A DNA stretch of 64,000 nt from Limnohabitans sp. T6-5 (GTDB lineage: Bacteria > Pseudomonadota > Gammaproteobacteria > Burkholderiales > Burkholderiaceae_C). The translations under genes and the position numbers were made by a program. The stretch spans positions 186,001-250,000 of the forward strand of contig NZ_NERV01000003.1 in the NCBI RefSeq assembly GCF_003063315.1, in the 5' to 3' direction. The notes beneath the pieces are model-generated. The model ran no database searches and was not told the origin of the DNA. It worked only from the letters and a program-made list of their open reading frames with translations. Below, piece by piece: positions 1-10,900 of the stretch (positions within the stretch are counted from its first letter, which is position 1; every line of letters begins with the position of its first letter).

Positions 1-1217
1 CCGTCATCGGATTCCAGCTCAGTGAGCCCAGCAACACCTTTAACGCCAGCAGCATCAGCGTCGTCGGCGGCACGCTCAGCAACTTCCAGGGCTGGGGCAG
101 CAGCTACACCGCCATCTTCACGCCCACACCGGGCGCCACCAGCGCGGCCGTGTTTGTGCCCAACGGCAGCTTCACCGACGCCGCAGGCAACAACAACGCC
201 GACGGCGCGGAAGTCAACAACACCTTGTCTTTGAGCCTGAACACAGGTACGGGCGGCACGAGCGGCACGGGCACGGGCACGGGCACGGGCACAAGTGGCA
301 CAGACACCACCCCACCCACCATCGCCATCAGCTGCGACACCGACATGGTGCTTCTGGGCCAGACGCCCACCGTCCACTTCACCCTCAGTGAAGCCAGCAC
401 CACCTTCGGCCTGGGCGACATCAGCGTCATGGGCGGCACCCTGAGCAACTTCCAGGGCTCGGGCACCAGCTACAGCGCCACCTTCACGCCCTTGCCTGGC
501 ACCTACAGCGCCGCGCTTTATGTGGCCAGCGGCAAATTCACCGACGCAGCGGGCAACGCCAACCAGGACGGCGCAGACGCCAACAACGCCTTGTCCCTGG
601 GCATTGAATGCCCCTGCGACACCGTCAGCAGCTTCACCGCCACCCATGGCGGCTTCAGCTACACCTACGCAGGCACCAGCGCAGGCGACCTCAACGGCGA
701 CAGCCTCAACGACATCATCTACAGCGTCAGCTCGACCAATTTGTCGGCGCCACACGTCGAAAGCTATGTCGTCTTCGGCGGCATGTCCGATGTCACGGCC
801 GCCGTCTTCCACAGCAACAGCAGCACCGCCATCGACACCCTGGCCCTGTCGGGCAGCCAACAGACGCTGGACTTTGCCCACGCCGGCGTGGGCGCCGTGC
901 AAAACGTCGAAGAAATCGACCTGACCGGCACCGGCAACAACGCGTTGCACATGGACTTGAACACCATGCTCAGCCACTTTGGCGGGCACGACGTTTACAA
1001 CAGCAGCAACAGCACCGGCCTGGCCACGCACGAGGCCAAAACCCAGCTCATGGTCAGCGGCGATCAAGGCGACCATGTCGTCCTGTCCGACCTGACGCAG
1101 TGGACCGCATCCAGCACCCCTGTGGTCAACCACGGTCATACCTATGTGGCCTACAACCACAACAGCGCCGCCGCGCAGTTGCTCATCGAACAGGCCCTGC
1201 TCGTCACTGCCGTGTAA
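1..1217 (+). CDS. C-terminal end of a large Ig-like repeat adhesin (5' end outside window)
   Basis: The reading frame is open from base 3 and ends at TAA 1215-1217, so only the last 404 or so residues are visible. It contains the end of one Ig-like repeat, a Gly-Thr linker, a complete Ig-like repeat of the Big_12 kind (TLSEAS, GGTLSNF and FTDAAGN motifs), and one degenerate FG-GAP-like repeat (GDLNGDSLNDII, then VVFGGMS). A C-terminal domain follows that closely matches the last 120 residues of the giant protein encoded just downstream, ending in ...LLIEQALLVTAV. The two are therefore paralogues. Unlike the giant protein, this one goes straight from VVFGGMS to the C-terminal domain and has no glycine-rich RTX nonapeptides. 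A role as a secreted or surface adhesin is inferred from the family. No transport gene is seen. Confidence 0.85.
   Translation, partial: VIGFQLSEPSNTFNASSISVVGGTLSNFQGWGSSYTAIFTPTPGATSAAVFVPNGSFTDAAGNNNADGAEVNNTLSLSLNTGTGGTSGTGTGTGTGTSGTDTTPPTIAISCDTDMVLLGQTPTVHFTLSEASTTFGLGDISVMGGTLSNFQGSGTSYSATFTPLPGTYSAALYVASGKFTDAAGNANQDGADANNALSLGIECPCDTVSSFTATHGGFSYTYAGTSAGDLNGDSLNDIIYSVSSTNLSAPHVESYVVFGGMSDVTAAVFHSNSSTAIDTLALSGSQQTLDFAHAGVGAVQNVEEIDLTGTGNNALHMDLNTMLSHFGGHDVYNSSNSTGLATHEAKTQLMVSGDQGDHVVLSDLTQWTASSTPVVNHGHTYVAYNHNSAAAQLLIEQALLVTAV
264..293 (+). repeat. GGCACG hexamer repeat inside the upstream adhesin gene
   Basis: Five tandem copies of the hexamer GGCACG (last copy GGCACA) encode alternating Gly-Thr in an interdomain linker. 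Because the unit is six bases, slippage would change linker length without breaking the frame. Confidence 0.8.
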
Positions 1218-1236
1218 ACCCATGCGAGCTGCCCCC

Positions 1237-1494
1237 GCAGGTCGGCGGTCGAAGACCCCGACATCAGCTCGCCTGCCGCGTCTGAATTGGGCTTTGGTGG
1301 CCAATCAAGCCCATGTCGGACTCTTCGAGTACCGACCTACAAGAAGGACCACGGGAATTCGCACGTCGGCGGCCCGTTATCTGCGCCGTTGTAGGTCGGG
1401 GGTCGAAGACCCCGATGTTTGCCCGCAAACCCCCAATGCTTTCGCAGGCTGCAACGGTGAAAAACAACGTCGGACTCTTCGACTACCGAGCTGC
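1237..1494. repeat. Cluster of four REP palindromes between the two adhesin genes
   Basis: Four members of the window-wide REP family lie at about 1237-1264 (z form, +), 1313-1340 (y form, -), 1391-1417 (z, +) and 1467-1494 (y, -). The first has a GCAG foot instead of GTAG, and the last has a damaged foot side (CCGAGCTGC). The z copies are on the plus strand and the y copies on the minus strand, the reverse of the long arrays. The spacers are unlike those of the arrays. The cluster begins 20 bases after the stop codon of the upstream adhesin. Confidence 0.9.
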
Positions 1495-1641
1495 GACGTG
1501 CGCGGCAAATCTACAAGGCGGGATGTAAACATGATTGTGTTGAATTTATCAATTAACCCCCCCTGGCCCTGTCATGCACCGAAACAAGGCCTGTCGGGTT
1601 TCATGCACAACTTTGAAAAAAAGCGCCAAAAAAGTGATCTG

Positions 1642-1680
1642 AATACCCCAATTGGGTATTTTGAAATGTCAGTTTTGACA
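1642..1680 (+). promoter_or_regulatory. Possible operator and -35 element upstream of the giant adhesin gene
   Basis: A perfect inverted repeat, AATACCC / GGGTATT with a 5-base centre (1642-1660), stands just before TTGACA (1675-1680), a perfect sigma-70 -35 hexamer. No good -10 hexamer is visible at 16-18 bases spacing, so the promoter is tentative. The stretch from about 1540 to 1790 is much more AT-rich than its surroundings and carries no gene. It is the likeliest control region for the gene starting at 1979. Confidence 0.35.
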
Positions 1681-1785
1681 ATAACCTTGGGAACAAGTTA
1701 GTACAAATGCCAAAAAAGAGCTTCTAAATGAATCTGATCACTTTTTTGAGTTTGAGTTGGGTTTCGATAAATCGGTAGAGATTTG

Positions 1786-1959
1786 ATGAATCCCCACTCA
1801 CTTCAACACCAAGTGCCACTCGCTGAACGGTGCAAACCACAGCGGGTGGCTTTGCCACGCCTGGACGTCGCCTTGCGCGCCAGCAGCGCCCCCCTGACAG
1901 CCCCCAACACCCTTTATATGAACACCGCCGCCAGCGAAAGCTGCGCTGCATTGAACTGA
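1786..1959 (+). CDS. Possible small ORF (57 aa) just upstream of the giant gene
   Basis: An ATG at 1786, preceded by a weak GGTAGAG ribosome-binding sequence, opens a 57-codon frame ending at TGA 1957-1959, 19 bases before the giant gene's start. The peptide (MNPHSLQHQ..., ending ESCAALN) has no recognisable domain, membrane segment or signal peptide. It could be a leader peptide, an unrelated small protein or chance. I know of no family for it. Confidence 0.2.
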   Translation: MNPHSLQHQVPLAERCKPQRVALPRLDVALRASSAPLTAPNTLYMNTAASESCAALN

Positions 1960-1978
1960 ATCACTGAGAGAGACCCCT

Positions 1979-4900
1979 ATGAACGACCTGACCAACCCCT
2001 TCATCGCCATCACATCCAGCAAAGCCAACCTGGCTGTAGGCGAAATCGCCACGCTCTCTTTCACGCTCAGTGAAGCCAGCACCAATTTCGCCGCCTCTGA
2101 CGTCACCGCCGTCGGCGGCACGCTCAGCAACTTCACCGGCAGCGGCACCAGCTACAGCGCCACTTTCACGCCCAGCGCCAACGTCTCCAGCGCCTTTGTG
2201 ATGGTCGGCAGCGACACCTTCAGCAATGCCGCTGGCACCCTCAACAAAGACGGCGCCGACATGAACAACGGTTCGTCATTCAGCATCGGTCTGCTGTGCA
2301 ATGCCGATGCCCCGGCCGACAGCACGGCCCCCACAGTGATGATCAGCAACACCAAAGCGCGTGTGCGCCCCGGTGACACCGACATCATCACCTTCACCCT
2401 GAGCGAGGCCAGCAGCAACTTCACCGCCGAAGACGTTCGTGTCATGGGTGGCACGCTCACCAACTTCACGCAAAGCCCCACCAACCCGCTGGTCTACACC
2501 GCCACCTTCACGCCCGACCCGAAGTCGCTGAGCGCCGGTATCTTCATTGCCAGCGAAAGCTTCACCGACGCGGCGGGCAACTACAACATGGACGGCGGTG
2601 AACTCAACAACACCGCCTCGATCGCCATCCAGTGCAAGATCGACACCACACCACCCACGATTGCTGTCACCGCTGACAAAGCCGCGCTGGCCATGGGCCA
2701 GACCGCGGTCGTCACCTTCACCCTGAGCGAGCTGGCCACCGACTTTGCAGCCACTGACATCACCGTCATGGGCGGCACCCTGAGCGGTTTCACGCAAAGC
2801 GCCACCAACCCGCTGGTCTACACCGCCACTTTCACACCCGCAGCAGGCTCCATGAGCGGCGCGGTCTATGTGGCCAGCAACCGCTTCAGCGACGCCTCGG
2901 GCAACTTCAACGCCGACGGCAACGACGCCAACAACGCCACCACCTTCACCATCGACATCGCGCCGCCGACCATCGCCATCACCAGCGACAAGTCCATCCT
3001 CAAAGCTGGGGACACGGCCACCATCACCTTCACGCTGAGCGAAATCAGCGCCAACTTCGACGCCAGCGACATCGTTGTCACCGGCGGCACCCTGAGCGGC
3101 TTCCAGCAAAGCGCCACCGATCCGCACATCTACACCGCCGTCTTCACGCCTGCCGCAGGCTCCACGGGTGCCAGCGTGCATGTGGACAGCAACAAATTCA
3201 GCGACGCCGCAGGCAACCAGAACGCTGATGGCGCCGACGCCAACAACACCGTCAGCCTGACGGTGGACCAGACCCCGCCCAGCATCATCGTCAGCAGCCC
3301 CAAAGCCAGCCTGGGGGCAGGGGAGACGGCCACCGTCACCTTCACCCTGTCCGAAGCCAGCAGCAACTTCACGCTGGACGACATCACCGTGGTCGGCGGC
3401 ACCTTGAGCAACTTCACAGGCTCGGGCACCAGCTACACCGCCACTTTCACACCCACCGCCGGTGCCAGCACCGCCAGCGTGCATGTGGACAGCAGCAAAT
3501 TCACTGACGCCGCAGGCAACCAGAATGCCGACGGCGCCGACGCCAACAACACCGTCAGCTTCAACCTCGACGTCACGCCCCCCACCATCATCGTCAGCAG
3601 CGACAAGGCCGACCTGCTGGCTGGCGAAACCGCCACCATCACCTTCACCCTGTCTGAGGCCAGCAACGACTTCACCCTCGGCGACATCACCGTCAACGGC
3701 GGCACGCTGAGCGGCTTTGTGCACAGCGCCACCAACCCGCTGGTCTACACCGCCACCTTCACGCCCACCAGCAGCGCCGCCAGCGCCATGATCCTGGTGA
3801 GCAGCAACACCTTCACCGACGCCGCAGGCAACTTCAACAAAGACGGCGCCGACCTGAACAACGCCGTGGCGCTGAAAACCAACTGCCCACCACCTGACAG
3901 CACGCCCCCCGTGATTGAAATCACGGCCGACAAAGCGGCCTTGGGCGCAGGCCAAACGGCCACCATCACCTTCACCCTGTCGGAAGCCAGCAGCGACTTC
4001 ACCGCCAGCGACGTCACCGTGACCGGTGGCACCCTGAGCGGCTTCACCCACAGCACCACCAACCCGCTGGTCTACACCGCCACGCTCACCCCATCGGCAG
4101 GCTCGACCGGTGCCACTGTGCATGTGGACAGCGCCAAATTCAGCGACGCCGCAGGCAACCAAAACGCCGACGGCGCTGACGCCAACAACACCGTCAGCCT
4201 GACGGTGGACCTGACACCTCCCACCATCATCGTCAGCAGCGACAAGGTCGACCTGCTGGCCGGTGAAACCGCCACCATCACCTTCACCCTGAGCGAGGCC
4301 AGCAACGACTTCACCCTGGGCGACATCACCGTCAACGGCGGCACGCTGAGCGGCTTCACCCACAGCGCCACCAACCCGCTGGTCTACACCGCCACCTTCA
4401 CGCCCACCAGCAGCGCCGCCAGCGCCATGATTTTGGTGAGCAGCAACACCTTCAGCGACGCCACCGGCAACTTCAACAAAGACGGCTCGGACCTGAACAA
4501 CGCCGTGGCCCTGAAGACCAACTGCCCCCCACCCGACACGGCGCCCCCCACCATCGCCATCAGCAGCGACAAGACCGACCTGCTGGCCGGTGAAACCGCC
4601 ACCATCACCTTCACCCTGTCTGAGGCCAGCAGCGACTTCACGGCCAGCGACATCACCGTCAACGGCGGCACCCTGACAGGCTTTGCCCAAAGTGCCACCA
4701 ACCCGCTGGTCTACACCGCCACCTTCACGCCCAGCAGCAGCTCTGCCAGCGCCATGATCTTGGTGAGCAGCAACACCTTCAGCGACGCCGCAGGCAACCT
4801 CAACAAAGACGGCGCCGACCTGAACAACGCCGTCTCGCTCAAGACCAACTGCCCACCTGCCGACAGCACCCCACCGTCCATCGTCATCACCAGCAACAAA

Positions 4901-7900
4901 GACCTGCTGGAAGAAGGCGAAACGGCCACCATCACTTTCACCCTGTCTGAAGCCAGCAGTGACTTCACCCTGGGCGACATCACCTGCCTGGGCGGCACCC
5001 TGAGCAACCTGCAAGGCTCGGGCACCAGCTACACCGCCACCTTCACGCCGTTTGACATCTCGCGCAGCGCGGCCCTGTTTGTGGCCAGCTACAAATTCAG
5101 CGACGCCGCAGGCAACTTCAACGTGGACGGCTCCGACGTCAACAACGCCGTCTCGCTGGGCATCCACTGCGACTGCACACCTGTCGCGCCCGTCACACCG
5201 GCCGACACCACACCGCCCACCATTGCCATCAGCAGCGCCAAAAACGTGTTGGCCGCAGGCGAGTCCACCACCGTCACCTTCACCCTGAGTGAAGACAGCA
5301 CCGACTTCACCCTGGCCGACATCACCTTGCTGGGCGGCACGCTGTCCAACTTCGCAGGCTCTGGCAAGGTCTACACCGCCACCTTCACCCCCAATGCCAC
5401 GGCCAAGAGCGCCGCGCTGTTTGTCTCCAGCAACAAATTCACCGACGCTGCAGGCAACCAGAACTTGGACGGCTCCGAGAGCAACAACGCCGCCTCCTTT
5501 GGCATCACCTGCACGCCCGTCACCCCAGCGCCCATCACACCCGCAGCGCCTGGCGTCGTGGTCGCACCCGGCGGCAACCACACCACCGACAACACACCTA
5601 CTTTCAGCGGCACCGGCGTGCCCGGTGACACCATCACCATCAAAGACGCCAATGGCAACGTCATTGCCAGCACCACCGTCGGCCCCAATGGCCAGTGGAA
5701 TGCCACGCCCAGCCAGCCCCTGCCCGCAGGCAGCAACAACCTGAGCGTCATCGAAACCGGCCCCACAGGCGCGGTCAGCCCCGTCACGCCGCTGCCCGTC
5801 ATCATTGACGGCGGCGCCAGCCTGCCCGCACCGTCGGGTGGCCTCACGCCATCCGGCAGCGGCGGCACCAGCGGTGGCATGTCCACCAACCCACAACCCA
5901 TCTTCAGCGGCACCGGCCAGCCTGGCGACACCATCAAGATCACCGACCCCACAGGCGCAGTGATCGGCTCGGCCATCGTTGGCCCCAACGGCCAGTGGAA
6001 CGTCACGCCCACCGCGCCCCTGCCACAAGGCAACAACAACCTGTCCATCATCGAAACCAGCCCCTCGGGCGCCGTCAGCCCGGCCGTGCCCTTGCCGGTG
6101 GTCATCGACAGCGTGGCCCCTTCGGCACCGGCTGGCGCCATTGCCCCCGGCAGCAACACCGGCTCCACCACCGACAACATCACCAGCAACAACAAGCCCA
6201 CGCTGACCGGCACAGGCACGCCCGGTGACACCATCAAGATCACCGACCCGCAAGGCAACGTGATTGGCAGTTCAGTAGTCGGCCCCAACGGCCAGTGGAG
6301 CATCACGCCCGCCACAGCGCTGCCCACAGGCACCAACAACCTCAGCATGGTCGCCATCGACCCGGCTGGCAACGTCAGCCCCACGGCTCCGCTGCCCGTC
6401 GTCATCGAGTCAGGCAGCCTGCCCGCACCCACAGGCGGCATCAACCCCGGCAGCAACACCGGCTCGACCACTGACAACATCACCACCAACCCGCAACCGG
6501 TGCTCAGCGGCACCGGCCAGCCTGGCGACACCATCAAGATCACCGACCCCACAGGCGCAGTGATCGGCTCGGCCATCGTTGGCCCCAACGGCCAGTGGAA
6601 CGTCACGCCCACCGCGCCCCTGCCACAAGGCAACAACAACCTGTCCATCATCGAAACCAGCCCCTCGGGCGCCGTCAGCCCGGCCGTGCCCTTGCCGGTG
6701 GTCATCGACAGCGTGGCCCCTTCGGCACCGGCTGGCGCCATCGCCCCCGGCAGCAACACCGGCTCCACCACCGACAACATCACCAGCAACAACAAGCCCA
6801 CGCTGACCGGCACAGGCACGCCCGGTGACACCATCAAGATCACCGACCCGCAAGGCAACGTGATTGGCACCGCCATCGTCGGCCCCAACGGCCAGTGGAA
6901 CGTCACGCCCACCACAGCCCTGCCCACAGGCACCAACAACCTCAGCATGGTCGCCATCGACCCGGCTGGCAACGTCAGCCCCACGGCTCCGCTGCCCGTC
7001 GTCATCGAGTCAGGCAGCCTGCCCGCACCCACAGGCGGCATCAACCCCGGCAGCAACACCGGCTCGACCACTGACAACATCACCACCAACCCGCAACCGG
7101 TGCTCAGCGGCACCGGCCAGCCCGGCGACACCATCAAGATCACCGACCCCACAGGCGCAGTGATCGGCTCGGCCATCGTCGGCCCTAACGGCCAGTGGAA
7201 CGTCACCCCCACCGCGCCCCTGCCACAAGGCACCAACAACCTGTCCATCACCGAAACCAGCCCCTCGGGCGCCGTCAGCCCGGCCGTGCCCCTGCCGGTG
7301 GTCATCGACAGCCAGGCCCCCTCGGCCCCGTCTGGCGCCATCGCCCCCGGCGGCAACAGCGGCTCGCCCACCGACAACCTCACCAACGTCACCCAGCCCA
7401 CGCTCAGCGGCAACGGCACACCCGGTGAAACCATCAAAATCACCGACCCGCAAGGCAACGTGATTGGCAGCACCGTCGTCGGCCCCAACGGCCAATGGCA
7501 AGTCGCCCCCGCACAGCCCCTGCCACAGGGCCAGAACAACCTGAGCATCGTTGCCGTCGACCCCGCAGGCAACGTCAGCCCCCCCACACCGCTGCCCGTC
7601 TTCATCGACACCGTGGCGCCCACCATCGCGCTGGGCAGCAACAAAACCCTGCTGGGCAACGGCGAAAGCGTCACCGTCACCTTCACACTGTCTGAAGCCA
7701 GCACCGACTTCACGCTGGCCGACATCACCGCCATGGGCGGCACCCTGAGCAACTTCCAGGGCTCGGGCACCAGCTACTTCGCCACCTTCACACCCACAGC
7801 CGGTGCCAACAGCGCCGCCTTGCTGGTCACCAGCGACAAGTTCTCGGACGCCGCAGGCAACCTCAACAAAGACGGCTCCGACCTCAACAACGCCCTGAGC

Positions 7901-10900
7901 TTCAGCGTCAGCGCAGCCGTGGTGCCCGCACCGGCCGCACCCGCAGGCACCCTGGCACCGTCCAGCAACAGCGGCTCGCTCACCGACAACGTCACCATCG
8001 ACACCACGCCCACCATCACCGGCGTGGGCGTGCCCGGCGACACCATCAAAATCACCGACCCAGCGGGCAACGTGATCGGCACCGCCATCGTCGCCCCCAA
8101 CGGCAGCTGGAGCGTCACACCCACATCGCCGCTGCCCCAAGGCAACAACAACCTGGCCATCACCGAAATCACGCCCACCGGCCAGACCAGCCCGGCCACC
8201 ATCCTGCCCATCGTCATTGACAGCCTGGCCCCAGTGGCCCCCGCTGCCGCCATCAACCCTGGCAGCAACAGCGGCTCGCTGACCGACAACGTCACCATCG
8301 ACACCACGCCCACCATCGACGGCACAGGCACGCCCGGCGACACCATCAAGATCACCGACCCGCAAGGCAACCTGATTGGCACCGCCATCGTCGGCCCCAA
8401 CGGCCAGTGGAGCGTCACGCCCAGCCAGCCCCTGCCACAGGGACTCAACAACCTGTCCGTCACGGCCATCGACCCGGCCGGCAACGTCAGCCCCGCCACA
8501 GCGCTGCCCATCGTCATCGACAGCCTGGCCCCCGCAGCGCCCACCGGCATCCTGGACCCCAGCACCGACAGCGGCACCAAGGGGGACAACAGCACCACCG
8601 ACAGCACCCCCACACTCAGCGGCACCGGCGTGCCCGGCGACACCATCGCCATCAAGGACGCTGCAGGCAACGTGATTGCCACCGCCGTGGTGCAAGCCAA
8701 CGGCACCTGGCAGACCACACCGGCCGTGCCCCTGCCCACCGGCCTGAACAACCTCAGCATCAGCGAGATCGACCCCGCAGGCAACGTCAGCCCGGCCGTG
8801 CCCTTGCCCATCACCATCGAGCCCGCTGCGTCGACCGCAAACGCCCTGATCGTGCGTGGCCATGTGTTTGCAGGCCCCACCACCAGCGACCCCAGCACCG
8901 TTGTCGATCCGCTGAGCCTGGTTCAACCCAAACAGACCACCGCCCCCATTCTTGTGGGCACGGGCACACCCTCGCTGACGACCACCCCGACCGTCGTCAC
9001 CGACAGCACGGGCACCAGCACCGCCTTGCCACCCGGCGTGGTGAATGACGGTGGCCTGATCCTGATCGACCCCAGCCTGACCACCAACCCCATCGTGTTG
9101 GCCTCGGGCACCGGCACCGGCACCACCCCATCCACCACCGGAACCGGCACCACCAGCGGCACCACCGCAGGCACCGTCACCGACAGCACAGCCACGGGCA
9201 CTGCGCCACCTCCCGGTGCCCAAAACGATGGCGGCCTGATCCTGATCGACCCCAGCCTGACAGGCAACCCCAGCGTGACCAGCGGCACGGGCACAGGCAC
9301 CACCAGCGGCACCACCGCAGGCACCGTCACCGACAGCACAGCCACGGGCACTGCGCCACCTCCCGGCGCCCAAAACGATGGCGGCCTGAGCCTGCTCACC
9401 CCCAGCGTGACCAACAACCCCAGCGTCACCTCCACCACCACCAGCGTCACCGGCGGTGCAGACGTGTTCGTCTACGACAACACCGGCACCTTGCTGGGCC
9501 AAACCGTGCTGGCCGCCGATGGCTCCTGGAGCATCTCGGCCGCCAACCGTGGCAGCTACCGTGGCCCTGTGCTGGTCAAAGTCATTGACGCCAACGGCAC
9601 CGCCATCAACTACATCGACGAAGTCTCTGCCACCGGCAAGTCCTTCGACACCACCTTGCGCGCCCAGGCCGTGGCCGACGTCGGCCAAGCCAACTTCACC
9701 GTGGCCGCAGACCAAAGCGCAACCCTGACCGTCAACATCACGCCCGTCACCGAACTGGCCGTGCGCAGCGCAGGCATTGCCGACAACGCCACCACGCCAC
9801 TGAGCAGCGCCGCCGCCATCAACGCCGCCAACGCCAACGTGGCCAAGGCCCTGGGCATGGCCGGTGTCGACATCACCGCCGACCCCACCCTCACCAACAG
9901 CGCCACCTTCACCGCCACCAACCGCTACGACGCCAATGGCGTGGTCATCCTCACCGACGGTGAAAAATACGGCCTGGTGCTGGCCAAACTCTCGGGCCTG
10001 GACAGCGCCAAAGGCAACATCGACGCCAGCCTGGACGCCCTGCAAACTGAACTGCTGGCTGGCGGCACGCTCAGCACCACCGGCGCGGCCCTGATGGACA
10101 CCGGCCGCCTCAACGCCCTGGCGGCCCTCAAGGCCCCCAACAGCGGCGCTACCGAACAAACCTTCCTGGTCGACACAGCGCTGAACCGCTGGCTGCTGGG
10201 CGACATCGTCGTCACCGCACAAAACATCACGGCTTCCACCGTCAACCTGACCGGCTCGGCCCTGCCTAACAGCACCGTCACCGTGACTTTGCCCGACGGC
10301 AGCACCCTGCAAGCCACGGCCAACGCCCAAGGTGTCTTCAACGTCAGCTTCCCCGCCACCAAAGTCAACACCGACAAGGTGGTGGACTTCCAGGGCACCG
10401 ATGGACTGGTGCAGCCTTCCACCAACACCCACACCCTGCCGTCCGCTCCCACCGGCGTGCTCGACCCGAGCAGCAACACCGGTTCGACCACCGACAACCT
10501 GACCACCGACAAAACGCCGACCCTGAGCGGCACCGGCACGCCCGGCGACACCATCAAGATCACCGACCCGCTGGGCAACGTGATTGGCTCGGCCATCGTT
10601 GGCCCCAACGGTCAATGGAACGTCACGCCCACCACACCGCTGCCTGAAGGCACCAACAACCTGGCCATCACCCAGGTTGACCCCGCTGGCAACGTCAGCC
10701 CCGCCGTGCCCTTGCCCGTGGTCATCGACAGCGTCGTGCCCACCATCGCACTGACCAGCGTTCAAAACGCGGGCCAAAACCCCACCGTCACCTTCACCTT
10801 GAGCGAAGCCAGCGCCGATTTCACGCTGGCCGACATCACCGTCACCGGCGGCACCCTGAGCGCCCTGGTGCAAAGCACGACCAACCCATTGGTCTACACC

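Noticed and set aside
2276..6253. 1,325-codon minus-strand ORF opposite the giant gene, and others like it
   Set aside because: These are mirror frames produced by GC-rich, codon-periodic repeat DNA, with Gly/Asp/Val-biased composition and no domains. The plus-strand frame has clear Ig-like, FG-GAP and RTX motifs.
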